This document shows positions 7,668 through 14,561 of a DNA stretch of 20,870 nt, piece by piece. Origin of the DNA: Bacillota bacterium (GTDB lineage Bacteria; Bacillota; Bacilli; ZCTH02-B2); contig PKQY01000034.1 in NCBI GenBank assembly GCA_017577895.1, forward strand, positions 1-20,870. The letters are read 5' to 3'. Numbering within the stretch: the stretch's first letter is position 1; each line of letters begins with the position of its first letter. The notes beneath the pieces are model-generated. The model was not told the DNA's origin and made no database searches. It saw nothing but the letters and a program-made list of their open reading frames with translations. A program made the translations under genes and the position numbers.

Positions 7668-8828
7668 TCAACCTTTCGGCACGTACCACAACAGCTGTTC
7701 CAATGTGCGTCGGTTTTTCGCTTCAATTTCGGCGCGGCGTGGAATCGGTTTCATCGGCGGGTCAAAAAGACGGGGCGGCAAATTGACGGGGCTTTCCGCT
7801 TTCCAGCGCCCGATCCAGCCGGACGGCAACGGTTGGTCTTGGAGATGGATGTCGTTCATTTCTGCCCACAACAACGTCCAAGCGCGCGGAACGACCCGCC
7901 AAATGTCATAGCCGCCGCCGCCGAGGGCGATCCATCGCCCGTCGCAATATTCGTGGGCCAGTTCGTGAATGAGTTTCGGTATGGCTTGAAAGACGCGCAT
8001 GGACGTGGCCAGATGGGTGAGCGGATCAAAACGGTGCGCGTCGCAACCGTGTTGACTGACGATGATGTCCGGGCGGAAACTGCGCACGACAGCAGGCAAC
8101 AGCTGGTGGATCATGTCCAGGTACGAATCGTCCTCGGTAAACGCGTCCAACGGCAAGTTCACACTGTATCCGAGCCCTGCGCCGGTACCCCGTTCATGGA
8201 TCTCGCCCGTGCCGGGGAAAAGGTATCGTCCCGTTTCGTGAATGGAGACGGTCATGACGTGCGGGTTGTCGTAAAACAGCCACTGAACGCCGTCGCCGTG
8301 ATGGGCATCGGTGTCGATGTACAGCACCCGGGCTTGGTACATTTTGAGCAAATGGGCGATGGCCACGGCGGCATCATTGAAAATGCAAAAGCCCGCTGCT
8401 TTGTTCCGCAAGCCGTGATGCAACCCGCCGCCCAAATTCAAGGCGTGTTTGACTTTTCCTTCCATGACCAATTCGGCCGCCGTCAATGTCGCCCCGGTGC
8501 TGAGCAGGCTGGCTTTGTACATGCCGGGAAAAATCGGTACGTCTTCGGTGCCGAGCCCGAATTCTTCCGGATCGATGGCCGGAGGCGATTCTTTTTCAGC
8601 CGGGTCCAAGCGGCGCACTACCTCGATGAACTGCCGATCCAAAATGATGGCCAGCTCTTCTTCGGTGGCCATCCGCGGGGTGATGATTTGGCTTGGCCGA
8701 ATCAGTCTCATGTGCTGCATCAAATCCAGTGTCAAGAGCAACCGTTTTTGATTAAACGGATGCCGATCGTGAAATTTGTACGTTTGGAAATCATCACTGT
8801 ACACAAAAACGCAATGTTCGATGACCAT
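7668..8828 (-). CDS. acuC: Acetoin utilization protein AcuC, histone-deacetylase-family protein deacetylase
   Basis: Zinc-dependent deacetylase of the class I HDAC fold. In B. subtilis AcuC removes the acetyl group that AcuA places on acetyl-CoA synthetase, switching it back on. The family blocks are all present: LGGGLHHG, YIDTDAHHGDGVQW (zinc-binding Asp and His), SQHGCDAHRFDPLTHL (third zinc ligand) and GGGGYDIWRV (catalytic Tyr). An upstream in-frame TTG at 8888 would add 20 residues with no family match. The ATG at 8828 (MVIEHCVFVYSDDFQTYKFH) matches the Bacillus N-terminus, has GGGAG seven bases upstream, and gives 386 residues against 387 in B. subtilis. It lies 89 bases behind acuA; acuB, normally between them, is missing. 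Confidence 0.93.
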   Translation of the reverse strand: MVIEHCVFVYSDDFQTYKFHDRHPFNQKRLLLTLDLMQHMRLIRPSQIITPRMATEEELAIILDRQFIEVVRRLDPAEKESPPAIDPEEFGLGTEDVPIFPGMYKASLLSTGATLTAAELVMEGKVKHALNLGGGLHHGLRNKAAGFCIFNDAAVAIAHLLKMYQARVLYIDTDAHHGDGVQWLFYDNPHVMTVSIHETGRYLFPGTGEIHERGTGAGLGYSVNLPLDAFTEDDSYLDMIHQLLPAVVRSFRPDIIVSQHGCDAHRFDPLTHLATSMRVFQAIPKLIHELAHEYCDGRWIALGGGGYDIWRVVPRAWTLLWAEMNDIHLQDQPLPSGWIGRWKAESPVNLPPRLFDPPMKPIPRRAEIEAKNRRTLEQLLWYVPKG

Positions 8829-8896
8829 GATCCTTCTCCCATATGCGTATCTGTCGGTTCCGCCGGTTTTGGCATGCAGTTTCGGCAATTAAGTTT

Positions 8897-8905
8897 ATTA
8901 TAACA
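8897..8905 (-). promoter_or_regulatory. Possible internal promoter for acuC
   Basis: Minus-strand TGTTATAAT (8897-8905) is an extended -10 in the acuA-acuC gap; the -35 (TAGTGT) is poor and falls in the acuA stop region. acuC may be transcribed both from the acuA promoter and from here. Confidence 0.35.
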
Positions 8906-8917
8906 TGCCATTCCTCG

Positions 8918-9565
8918 TTACACTACGTAATGGCGGCGGAGCCGGAGTCGGTCGAAGGCCTCCACCGCATACTGCGGGACGTTTTTCCCGATGCGGACCA
9001 TCAACGCGTTGGCCGGGTGGGAGCAAATTTCCGGGTCATCCGTGGGCATCCAGACCAAACCGGCACTGTTCATCACTTTTTCCATTACGTCCCGGTATTC
9101 CCAGACCGACAGGCCGGTGCGTTTTAAATCCCAGTGCCAGCAATATTCAGTCGTAAAGACGATGTAATTTTCCATGTTGGGGTCCATGAAGGCCACTTTG
9201 AGGAGCGCCTTGGCCAAACCGCCTTTGCGATAGGCCGGTGCAATTTCAATGGCCCCCAACTCCAACAGTTCTTCCAGTTGGCTGTCGGACCAGCTTTCCA
9301 TCGGGTCGGGATGCAAAAAGGTGACGTATCCGACTGTGGTCGTGTCGTTGTGGGCGATGATGACGCGGGCTTCTTCAAAACCGGCGATCTCCACCAGCGC
9401 TTCATGTTGTTTTTCCGGGATGCGAAAGGCATCACATTCCGGATGCAACGGATAACGGGCGGCGGTTTCCGGCGGGACCGGCCCTTCAATGAGCAGTTCT
9501 TCCCCGCTCGGTGTCCGAAACGCCATCCAATGGTACTGTTTGCGATGTTTCATTTTGACGGTCAT
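8918..9565 (-). CDS. acuA: Protein lysine acetyltransferase AcuA
   Basis: A 215-residue GNAT-fold acetyltransferase. In B. subtilis AcuA uses acetyl-CoA to acetylate the catalytic Lys of acetyl-CoA synthetase and inactivates it. The sequence follows B. subtilis AcuA (210 residues) along its length: LIEGPVPPE, KQHEALVEIAGFEEARVIIA, ELGAIEIAPAYRKGGLAKALL (acetyl-CoA-binding loop), ENYIVFTTEYCWHWDLK, VWEYRDVMEKVMNSAGLVW and SHPANALMVRIGKNV. The start ATG at 9565 follows AGAGGAG with eight bases between. Its target motif PKTRSGK is present in both acyl-CoA synthetases downstream on the other strand. Confidence 0.95.
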   Translation of the reverse strand: MTVKMKHRKQYHWMAFRTPSGEELLIEGPVPPETAARYPLHPECDAFRIPEKQHEALVEIAGFEEARVIIAHNDTTTVGYVTFLHPDPMESWSDSQLEELLELGAIEIAPAYRKGGLAKALLKVAFMDPNMENYIVFTTEYCWHWDLKRTGLSVWEYRDVMEKVMNSAGLVWMPTDDPEICSHPANALMVRIGKNVPQYAVEAFDRLRLRRHYVV

Positions 9566-9608
9566 CGCAACCGGCTCCTCTCATATTCGGATAGTTCATG
9601 GTCTCATC

Positions 9609-9637
9609 ATTATACTGGTTTCGCGCGCGAGAAAAAA
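9609..9637 (-). promoter_or_regulatory. acuA promoter with an embedded palindrome
   Basis: On the minus strand TATAAT (9609-9614) lies 44 bases from the acuA start; the -35 region is a T-rich block (9631-9637). The 10-base palindrome TCGCGCGCGA (9621-9630) occupies the spacer between the two boxes, where a bound protein could control the promoter. Confidence 0.45.
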
Positions 9638-9693
9638 CCGGCTTTGCAACAATTTCATACATTGGCAACAGATTGGACACAAGAGTTTTCCAG

Positions 9694-9733
9694 TTGGCGA
9701 AGCTGTCCGAATCATGGTACATTTTATTACAAT
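9694..9733 (+). promoter_or_regulatory. Candidate promoter for the first symporter-lytST operon
   Basis: Two options overlap: TTGGCG (9694-9699) with TGGTACATT (extended -10, box 9718-9723), or the better -10 TACAAT (9728-9733) with no clear -35. Both lie 45-60 bases before the GTG start. Confidence 0.4.
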
Positions 9734-9778
9734 AAAAATACAAAAACCGACACTCGTCGATGCAAGGGGGGAAGAAGG

Positions 9779-10087
9779 GTGGGGCACAAAACAAAAGCGG
9801 GAATGGTGACGGAGACGTCGCTTTTTCAACAGTTGCTCCGGCAAAAACGCCTGTTTTTGGTGACGTCTACGGTCTGTTTTTCGATGGTGTATTTTCTGCT
9901 TCCGTTGGCCATCGGTGTGATGCCGCAATGGGTGAACCGCTCTTCGCCGCTGTACGGGCTGCCGTGGGGATGGTGGTTGGCTTTTGCGCAAATCTTTATG
10001 ACATGGATATGGGCATGGGTGTATTGGTGGCGCGCCAAGACCTTTGACCGGATGGCGGAAGAAATCCGGAAGAGGAGCGGCCGATGA
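9779..10087 (+). CDS. DUF485 membrane protein, first copy (symporter partner)
   Basis: A 102-residue protein with two transmembrane helices (~VTSTVCFSMVYFLLPLAIGV and WWLAFAQIFMTWIWAWVYWW) followed by a basic tail. It belongs to the DUF485 family (YjcH-like), whose genes nearly always sit directly before an ActP-type sodium:solute symporter and which may stabilise or assist it. A longer open frame reaches back into acuA and is not real. GTG at 9779 is chosen because AAGGGGGG lies eight bases before it; the internal ATG at 9803 has no good ribosome site. Its stop overlaps the symporter ATG by four bases (ATGA), so the two are translationally coupled. Confidence 0.85.
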   Translation: MGHKTKAGMVTETSLFQQLLRQKRLFLVTSTVCFSMVYFLLPLAIGVMPQWVNRSSPLYGLPWGWWLAFAQIFMTWIWAWVYWWRAKTFDRMAEEIRKRSGR

Positions 10088-11646
10088 ACCTGACCACCTT
10101 CTTGTTGTTTTTGTGCATCGTCGGCAGCACCCTCGTCATCACCCATTGGGCTGCTCAGCGGAAACAGTCGGCACATCAGTTTTACATCGCGGGCGGCCGT
10201 CTGAGCGGTTTGCAAAACGGGATGGCCATTGCCGGGGATTACATCAGTTCCGCTTCGTTTTTGGGCATTGCCGGCGTCATTGCCTTGTCGGGTTTCGATG
10301 GTTTTATCTATTCCATTGGATTTTTGGTTTCCTATTTAATAGTGTTGTTTTTCGTCGCCGAACCGGTCCGTCACTTGGGCCAATATTCGGTGGCTGACGT
10401 CGTTTGTTACCGCTTTCCCGGCAAGCGGATGCGGTTGGCGATGGCAGCGGGGACCTTTTTCATTTCCATTTTTTATATGATCCCGCAACTGGTGGCCTCC
10501 GGACTGTTGATTCGCTTGTTGCTGGGCCTCGATTACACCGTTTCGGTCTTGGTCATCGGCAGCCTCATGACCATCTACGTCGTGTTTGGCGGGATGGTGG
10601 CCACCTCTTGGGTGCAGATCATCAAAACGGTGTTGTTGATGTCGGGGACGTTTTTGTTGTCGCTCATGTTGTTGTCCCGTTTTGAATGGAACGTCAGTGA
10701 TTTGTTGGAAGCCGTCAAGACCGGGACGCCGCTGGGAGAGCAGTTTTTCCATCCGGGGAATTATTTTGCTTCGCCGTTGGAAATGTTTTCTTTACACCTG
10801 ACGCTTTTGTGCGGAACGGCGGGCTTGCCCCACATTTTGATCCGTTTTTATACGGTCAAGGACGCGGTGGACGTCCGCCGGTCGGTCATTACGGCCATTT
10901 GGATTATCGGGCTGTTTTATTTGATGACGCTGTTGCTCGGGTTGGGCACGGTGGCGTTGGTCGGATGGTGGCGGCTCATGGCCCAAGACCCGACGGGGAA
11001 TTTGGCCGCGCCGCTGTTGGCGGAAGTCTTGGGTGGCGATTTTCTCATGGCTTTCATTTGCGCCATTGCCTTTGCCACCATTGTCGCCGTCGTCACGGGG
11101 CTGGTGCTTTCCGCCACCACGTCGTTGGCCTACGATGTGTACAATCACATCTTGCGGGGCGGCCGGGCTTCGGGGCGGGAGCAGTTGCGGGTGGCCAAGT
11201 GGACGGCCTTGGGCATCGGACTCATCGCGACGTTGTTTTCCCTCGGTTTGGAGAATTTGAATGTCGCTTTTCTCGTTTCGCTCACGTTCGTCGTCGCCGC
11301 TTCCAGTCATTTGCCGACGATTTTGTTGACCCTCTATTGGAAGCGCTTTAATGAAGTCGGCGCCCTTTCCGGCATGATCAGCGGCTTTTTGGCATCGGTG
11401 CTGTTGCTCCTCTGCGGCCCCCATGTGATGAACCCGGAGAATGGATGGATCGCTCGAGAACCGATGGTGCCGTTGTATCATCCGGGCATCATCGCCATCC
11501 CCGTCGGTTTTTTGGGGGCGGTCCTGGGGGCGCTGTTGGCACGCCGGCCGTTGGATCACTCCCGTTTTTCCCAGTTGGTGGTCCGAGCCCATACGGGCAT
11601 GGAGCCGCAGGATGACGCGGGAGGGAATGGGACATGGCGGCCTTGA
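10084..11646 (+). CDS. Sodium:solute symporter, ActP-like, first copy
   Basis: A 520-residue SSS-family symporter with about 13 membrane helices. Hallmarks are HQFYIAGGRLSGLQNGMAIAGDYISSASFLGIAG (the family's N-terminal signature), FGGMVATSWVQIIKTVLLMSG, GTAGLPHILIRFYTV and IAFATIVAVVTGLVLSATTSLAYDVYNHI. The linked DUF485 gene and the nearby acetate genes suggest acetate or another short monocarboxylate as substrate. Close relatives also carry pyruvate or propionate, so the substrate is an inference. Compared with the second copy, the loop WWRLMAQDPTGNLAAPLLAEVLGGD is shifted in length. The 3' end overlaps the sensor kinase gene by 13 bases. Confidence 0.88.
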   Translation: MNLTTFLLFLCIVGSTLVITHWAAQRKQSAHQFYIAGGRLSGLQNGMAIAGDYISSASFLGIAGVIALSGFDGFIYSIGFLVSYLIVLFFVAEPVRHLGQYSVADVVCYRFPGKRMRLAMAAGTFFISIFYMIPQLVASGLLIRLLLGLDYTVSVLVIGSLMTIYVVFGGMVATSWVQIIKTVLLMSGTFLLSLMLLSRFEWNVSDLLEAVKTGTPLGEQFFHPGNYFASPLEMFSLHLTLLCGTAGLPHILIRFYTVKDAVDVRRSVITAIWIIGLFYLMTLLLGLGTVALVGWWRLMAQDPTGNLAAPLLAEVLGGDFLMAFICAIAFATIVAVVTGLVLSATTSLAYDVYNHILRGGRASGREQLRVAKWTALGIGLIATLFSLGLENLNVAFLVSLTFVVAASSHLPTILLTLYWKRFNEVGALSGMISGFLASVLLLLCGPHVMNPENGWIAREPMVPLYHPGIIAIPVGFLGAVLGALLARRPLDHSRFSQLVVRAHTGMEPQDDAGGNGTWRP

Positions 11647-13379
11647 CGCTGACTTTTTTCGAACGCATCGGATTGTTGTTGGTCCTGGCGTTTATGTTGA
11701 CCCGCCTATCCCAATTCCGGGCGCTGTTGGATCGGGAAGTAGACCGCAAGACTGTCGTGTTGCATGCCTTTATCTTCGGGCTGTTTGGCATTGCTGCGGC
11801 CCAGGCTGGCGTGGTGGTGGAAGGGGGAACGTATTCGTCCCATTTTTGGGTGTGGTCGTTGGAAGCGGATCAAATGTTGGTCGGCTCTTCGTTGGTGGCG
11901 GTGGTCATCGCCGGTTTGTTGGGCGGCCCGCTGGTCGGGCTGGGCGCCGGTTTGGTGGTCGGCATTTATTTGTTCGCGTTGGGCGGCATGGGGAAAGAGG
12001 CCCATTGTTTGGCCAATTCGTTGACCGGCCTGTTGGCCGGTCTGACGGCCCGGTTTTTTTCCGAAGAGCGGATTATCGCGCCGGCCAAAGCGCTGTTCAT
12101 CGGGATTTTTCCCCCGATTTTGCAAATGGGGCTGTTATTGGTGTTTACGCAGCAGCCGGAGGAAATGGTCGTCCTCGTCAACCAGTTCGGACCGTCCATG
12201 GTCGTCACCAACAGCGTGGCCATTGCCGTGTTTACCGCCATGATCCGTTCGGCGGTGAACGAACAGGAACAAGAAGCGGCGCTGGCGGCCGGGAAAGCGC
12301 TGACCATTGCCGAAAAAGCTTTGCCGTATCTGGAAAACGATTCGTTGGCGGAACAGGCCCGGGGCATTGCCGAATTGCTGTACCGGGAATTGGGCGTGGG
12401 GGCGGTCTCCGTCACCGATCGGGAAGCGGTGTTGGCGCATATCGGGTTGGGCGACGATCACCATCGGCAAGGGGATCCGTTGAAGACCCACTTGGCCCGA
12501 GAGGCGATTCGCCAAGGGAAAGTGTTTGTCGCTCGTTCCCGCGATGAAATTCGCTGCAGTCATCCCGACTGTCCGTTGCAGGCGGCCATTATCGTGCCGC
12601 TGTTTCAGTCGGGAGAAGTGATCGGATTGATGAAACTGTACTTCGCCAAGGCCCATCAATTGCGGGCGGTGCAAGTGGCGCTGGCGCAAGGGCTGGGCAA
12701 GCTCATTTCCAACCAGCTCAATGTCGTGGCGGCCGAAAAGCTGCAGCGCTTAATCCGGGATGCGGAATTGCGGAATTTGCAAGCGCAAATTCATCCGCAT
12801 TTTCTCTTCAACACGTTGCATCTCATCGCCACTCTTATTCGGGTCGATCCCCCTTTGGCGCGGCACATTACCGTCCAGTTAGGCAACTACATGCGGTTTA
12901 ACTTGCGGCTGGCCGATGCGTCGCTCATCCGTTTGGAACAAGAATGGGAACATTTGAACGCGTATTTGGAAATCATCCGGGCCCGGTTTGGCGAACGGTT
13001 GACGGTTGTCTGCCGGCTGGCCGACGGCGCCGGCCGGGCGTGGTTGCCGCCTTCGTCCATCCAGCCGTTGGTGGAAAACTGCATCATGCACGGCTTGCGC
13101 AATGTGGCCAGCGGCGGGAAAGTCGAAATTGACGTGACGAAGGAAGACAATTGGGTGACCGTCTCTGTGCGGGACAACGGTTGCGGATTTCCGAAGAAGA
13201 TGCTGGAACAAGTCGGTCAGGTGCCGTTGCCCGGCGGGAAAGGAGGAGGCATCGGACTGTACAACGTGAACCAGCGCCTCATCGGGCTGTTGGGAGAATC
13301 GTCCCGGCTGCACATTCGCAACTTGCCGACAGGCGGCAGTGAGGTGTGGTTCCGCATTCCGCTTCACGAGGAGGAGTGA
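11634..13379 (+). CDS. LytS/BtsS-type sensor histidine kinase
   Basis: A 581-residue membrane sensor kinase. Residues ~1-205 are the 5TM-LYT sensing domain (GLFGIAAAQAGVVVEGG, LLGGPLVGLGAGLVVGIYLF). A GAF domain follows at ~235-355 with the CSHPDCPL cysteines. Then comes a His_kinase (PF06580-type) domain with the phospho-acceptor His389 in QIHPHFLFNTLH, and the ATPase domain with N-box QPLVENCIMHG, DNGCGF and GGGIGLYNVNQRL. In this family E. coli BtsS/YpdA and B. subtilis LytS respond to pyruvate and control carboxylate transporters. Lying inside a symporter operon, this one probably senses acetate, pyruvate or a related acid. The ATG at 11634 has GGGAGGG eight bases upstream. Confidence 0.92.
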   Translation: MAALTLTFFERIGLLLVLAFMLTRLSQFRALLDREVDRKTVVLHAFIFGLFGIAAAQAGVVVEGGTYSSHFWVWSLEADQMLVGSSLVAVVIAGLLGGPLVGLGAGLVVGIYLFALGGMGKEAHCLANSLTGLLAGLTARFFSEERIIAPAKALFIGIFPPILQMGLLLVFTQQPEEMVVLVNQFGPSMVVTNSVAIAVFTAMIRSAVNEQEQEAALAAGKALTIAEKALPYLENDSLAEQARGIAELLYRELGVGAVSVTDREAVLAHIGLGDDHHRQGDPLKTHLAREAIRQGKVFVARSRDEIRCSHPDCPLQAAIIVPLFQSGEVIGLMKLYFAKAHQLRAVQVALAQGLGKLISNQLNVVAAEKLQRLIRDAELRNLQAQIHPHFLFNTLHLIATLIRVDPPLARHITVQLGNYMRFNLRLADASLIRLEQEWEHLNAYLEIIRARFGERLTVVCRLADGAGRAWLPPSSIQPLVENCIMHGLRNVASGGKVEIDVTKEDNWVTVSVRDNGCGFPKKMLEQVGQVPLPGGKGGGIGLYNVNQRLIGLLGESSRLHIRNLPTGGSEVWFRIPLHEEE

Positions 13380-13384
13380 GACGG

Positions 13385-14125
13385 ATGAAGATGCGGGTCA
13401 TGATTGCCGAAGACGAACGGTTGGCGCGGGAAGAACTGGCCTATTTCCTGCAAAAAGAAAAGGACGTCACGCTGTGTCCCAGCGCGGAAAACGGCGACCA
13501 ACTGTTGGCCTTTTACGAGCAATACCGACCGAACGTCATCTTTTTGGACATTCACATGCCCGGGCCTTCGGGGGTCGAGGTGGCCCGCCAGCTCGTAGAC
13601 CAATCCCCTCCGGGAGAGGCGCCGCTGTTTGTCTTCACGACCGCGTATGACGATTACGCGGTACAAGCCTTTGAGTTGGAAGCGGTCGATTACTTGTTGA
13701 AACCGTACGACGAAGCCCGTTTCAAATTGACCATGGAGCGCATTCGCAAGCGGCTGGCCAACCTTCCGGTGACGCCGACGGTCGCAGTACAAGAGGGGCG
13801 CAAGTTGTTGATTGAAGACGGCGAGCGAATGGTGGTGCTTTCGCCGCAATCCATCTGTTATGCGGTGCGGGTCGATCGGGTGCTGGAAATTCATACGGAA
13901 AAAGAGACGATTCAAACCCGCCTGACGTTGCAAGAGTTGGAGGAGAAATTGCGGGGTTATCCGTTTTTCCGGACCCACCGCAGTTATTTGGTCAATTTGG
14001 ACTATATTCAAGAAATTACTCCGTGGTTTAACGGGGCGTGGAACATTCGGTTAAAAGACGGCAAGCAAAGTCTCATTCCGGTCAGCCGGGCGGCCGCCAA
14101 GCGGTTGTTCGAACTGTTGCGTTGA
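13385..14125 (+). CDS. LytTR-family response regulator
   Basis: A 246-residue partner of the kinase just upstream (5 bases between stop and start). Residues 1-125 are a receiver domain with the acidic pair in IAEDE, phospho-acceptor Asp55 in VIFLDIHMPG, and KPYDE with the conserved Lys. Residues ~145-245 are a LytTR DNA-binding domain (VRVDRVLEIHTE, FFRTHRSYLVNLDYIQEI, LIPVSRAAAKRLFELL). LytTR proteins bind direct repeats on one face of the helix upstream of target promoters. The most likely target is the promoter of the second symporter pair, 130 bases downstream. ATG 13385 is preceded by GAGGAGGAG eight bases away. Confidence 0.92.
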   Translation: MKMRVMIAEDERLAREELAYFLQKEKDVTLCPSAENGDQLLAFYEQYRPNVIFLDIHMPGPSGVEVARQLVDQSPPGEAPLFVFTTAYDDYAVQAFELEAVDYLLKPYDEARFKLTMERIRKRLANLPVTPTVAVQEGRKLLIEDGERMVVLSPQSICYAVRVDRVLEIHTEKETIQTRLTLQELEEKLRGYPFFRTHRSYLVNLDYIQEITPWFNGAWNIRLKDGKQSLIPVSRAAAKRLFELLR

Positions 14126-14132
14126 CCAATCA

Positions 14133-14162
14133 GGCACGGGATACGACAATTCGTGCCGTTTT
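14133..14162 (+). terminator. Weak terminator-like hairpin after the lytST-type genes
   Basis: GGCACG (14133-14138) pairs with CGTGCC (14152-14157) around a 13-base loop and is followed by GTTTT. The stem is short, so some read-through into the second symporter pair is likely. Confidence 0.4.
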
Positions 14163-14180
14163 CCGCCAGAGTGCCATTTT
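14153..14180 (+). promoter_or_regulatory. Direct repeat, candidate LytTR operator
   Basis: GTGCCGTTTT (14153-14162) and GTGCCATTTT (14171-14180) match at 9 of 10 positions. The second copy ends six bases before the -10 box TATACT, where a class II activator would sit. The 18-base period is shorter than the ~21 bases of E. coli LytTR sites, so the assignment is tentative. Confidence 0.4.
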
Positions 14181-14186
14181 TTTAGC

Positions 14187-14192
14187 TATACT
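14187..14192 (+). promoter_or_regulatory. -10 box of the second DUF485-symporter operon
   Basis: TATACT (5 of 6 to consensus) lies 64 bases before the DUF485 start. No -35 of quality is seen at 16-18 bases, which suggests dependence on an activator. Confidence 0.5.
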
Positions 14193-14198
14193 GAAAAT

Positions 14199-14212
14199 GG
14201 TAAGCGCTTACC
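14199..14212 (+). promoter_or_regulatory. cre-like CcpA operator
   Basis: GGTAAGCGCTTACC is a perfect 14-base palindrome. It matches the catabolite-responsive element TGNAANCGNTNNCA except at the two outermost bases. It covers the expected transcription start downstream of TATACT, a position at which CcpA represses. Confidence 0.65.
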
Positions 14213-14255
14213 CAATAAATATATCTGAAAATTCTTTGGGATCGGAGGTGTGGCG

Positions 14256-14561
14256 ATGCAACGGTACGATCAGATCGCCAATTCGGAAGAGTTCAAGCAA
14301 CTGCGGCGGTCGAAGATGATGTTCGTCTGGCCGGTGGTGCTCATCTTCATCGCGTACTATCTGACCTTGCCCATTCTGGCCGGATACGCCAAGCCGTTGA
14401 TGAACTCTTTCGTCATTGGAAACGTCACCTTCGGTTATTTGTACGGCATGTTGTATTACATCGTCGCTTGGGCGTTGGCGTTTTGGTACGTGGCCAAGGC
14501 GAAAAAGTTCGACGAGCATGCCAAAGGGTTGTTGGAAAAATTTGACCGGAAGGGGGCATGA
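14256..14561 (+). CDS. DUF485 membrane protein, second copy
   Basis: A 101-residue paralogue of the protein at 9779, with two membrane helices (MMFVWPVVLIFIAYYLTLPIL and LYGMLYYIVAWALAFWYVAK) and a charged tail KAKKFDEHAKGLLEKF. ATG 14256 is chosen because GGAGG ends seven bases before it; an in-frame GTG at 14250 lies inside that ribosome site. It overlaps the following symporter start by four bases (ATGA), as in the first copy. The promoter region carries the cre-like palindrome and the direct repeat. Confidence 0.88.
   Translation: MQRYDQIANSEEFKQLRRSKMMFVWPVVLIFIAYYLTLPILAGYAKPLMNSFVIGNVTFGYLYGMLYYIVAWALAFWYVAKAKKFDEHAKGLLEKFDRKGA

Noticed and set aside
8829..8888. TTG 8888 as the acuC start
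   Set aside because: The added 20 residues do not match AcuC, while ATG 8828 has a good ribosome site and gives the family length.
9661..9690. Sigma-54 promoter (TTGGCA...TTGGA) before the first symporter operon
   Set aside because: The GG and GC elements are one base too close and the -12 lacks GC, so it does not fit the strict spacing.
9134..9778. Upstream extension of the first DUF485 frame to 317 residues
   Set aside because: The extension is antisense to acuA, and the conserved family part starts at the well-placed GTG 9779.
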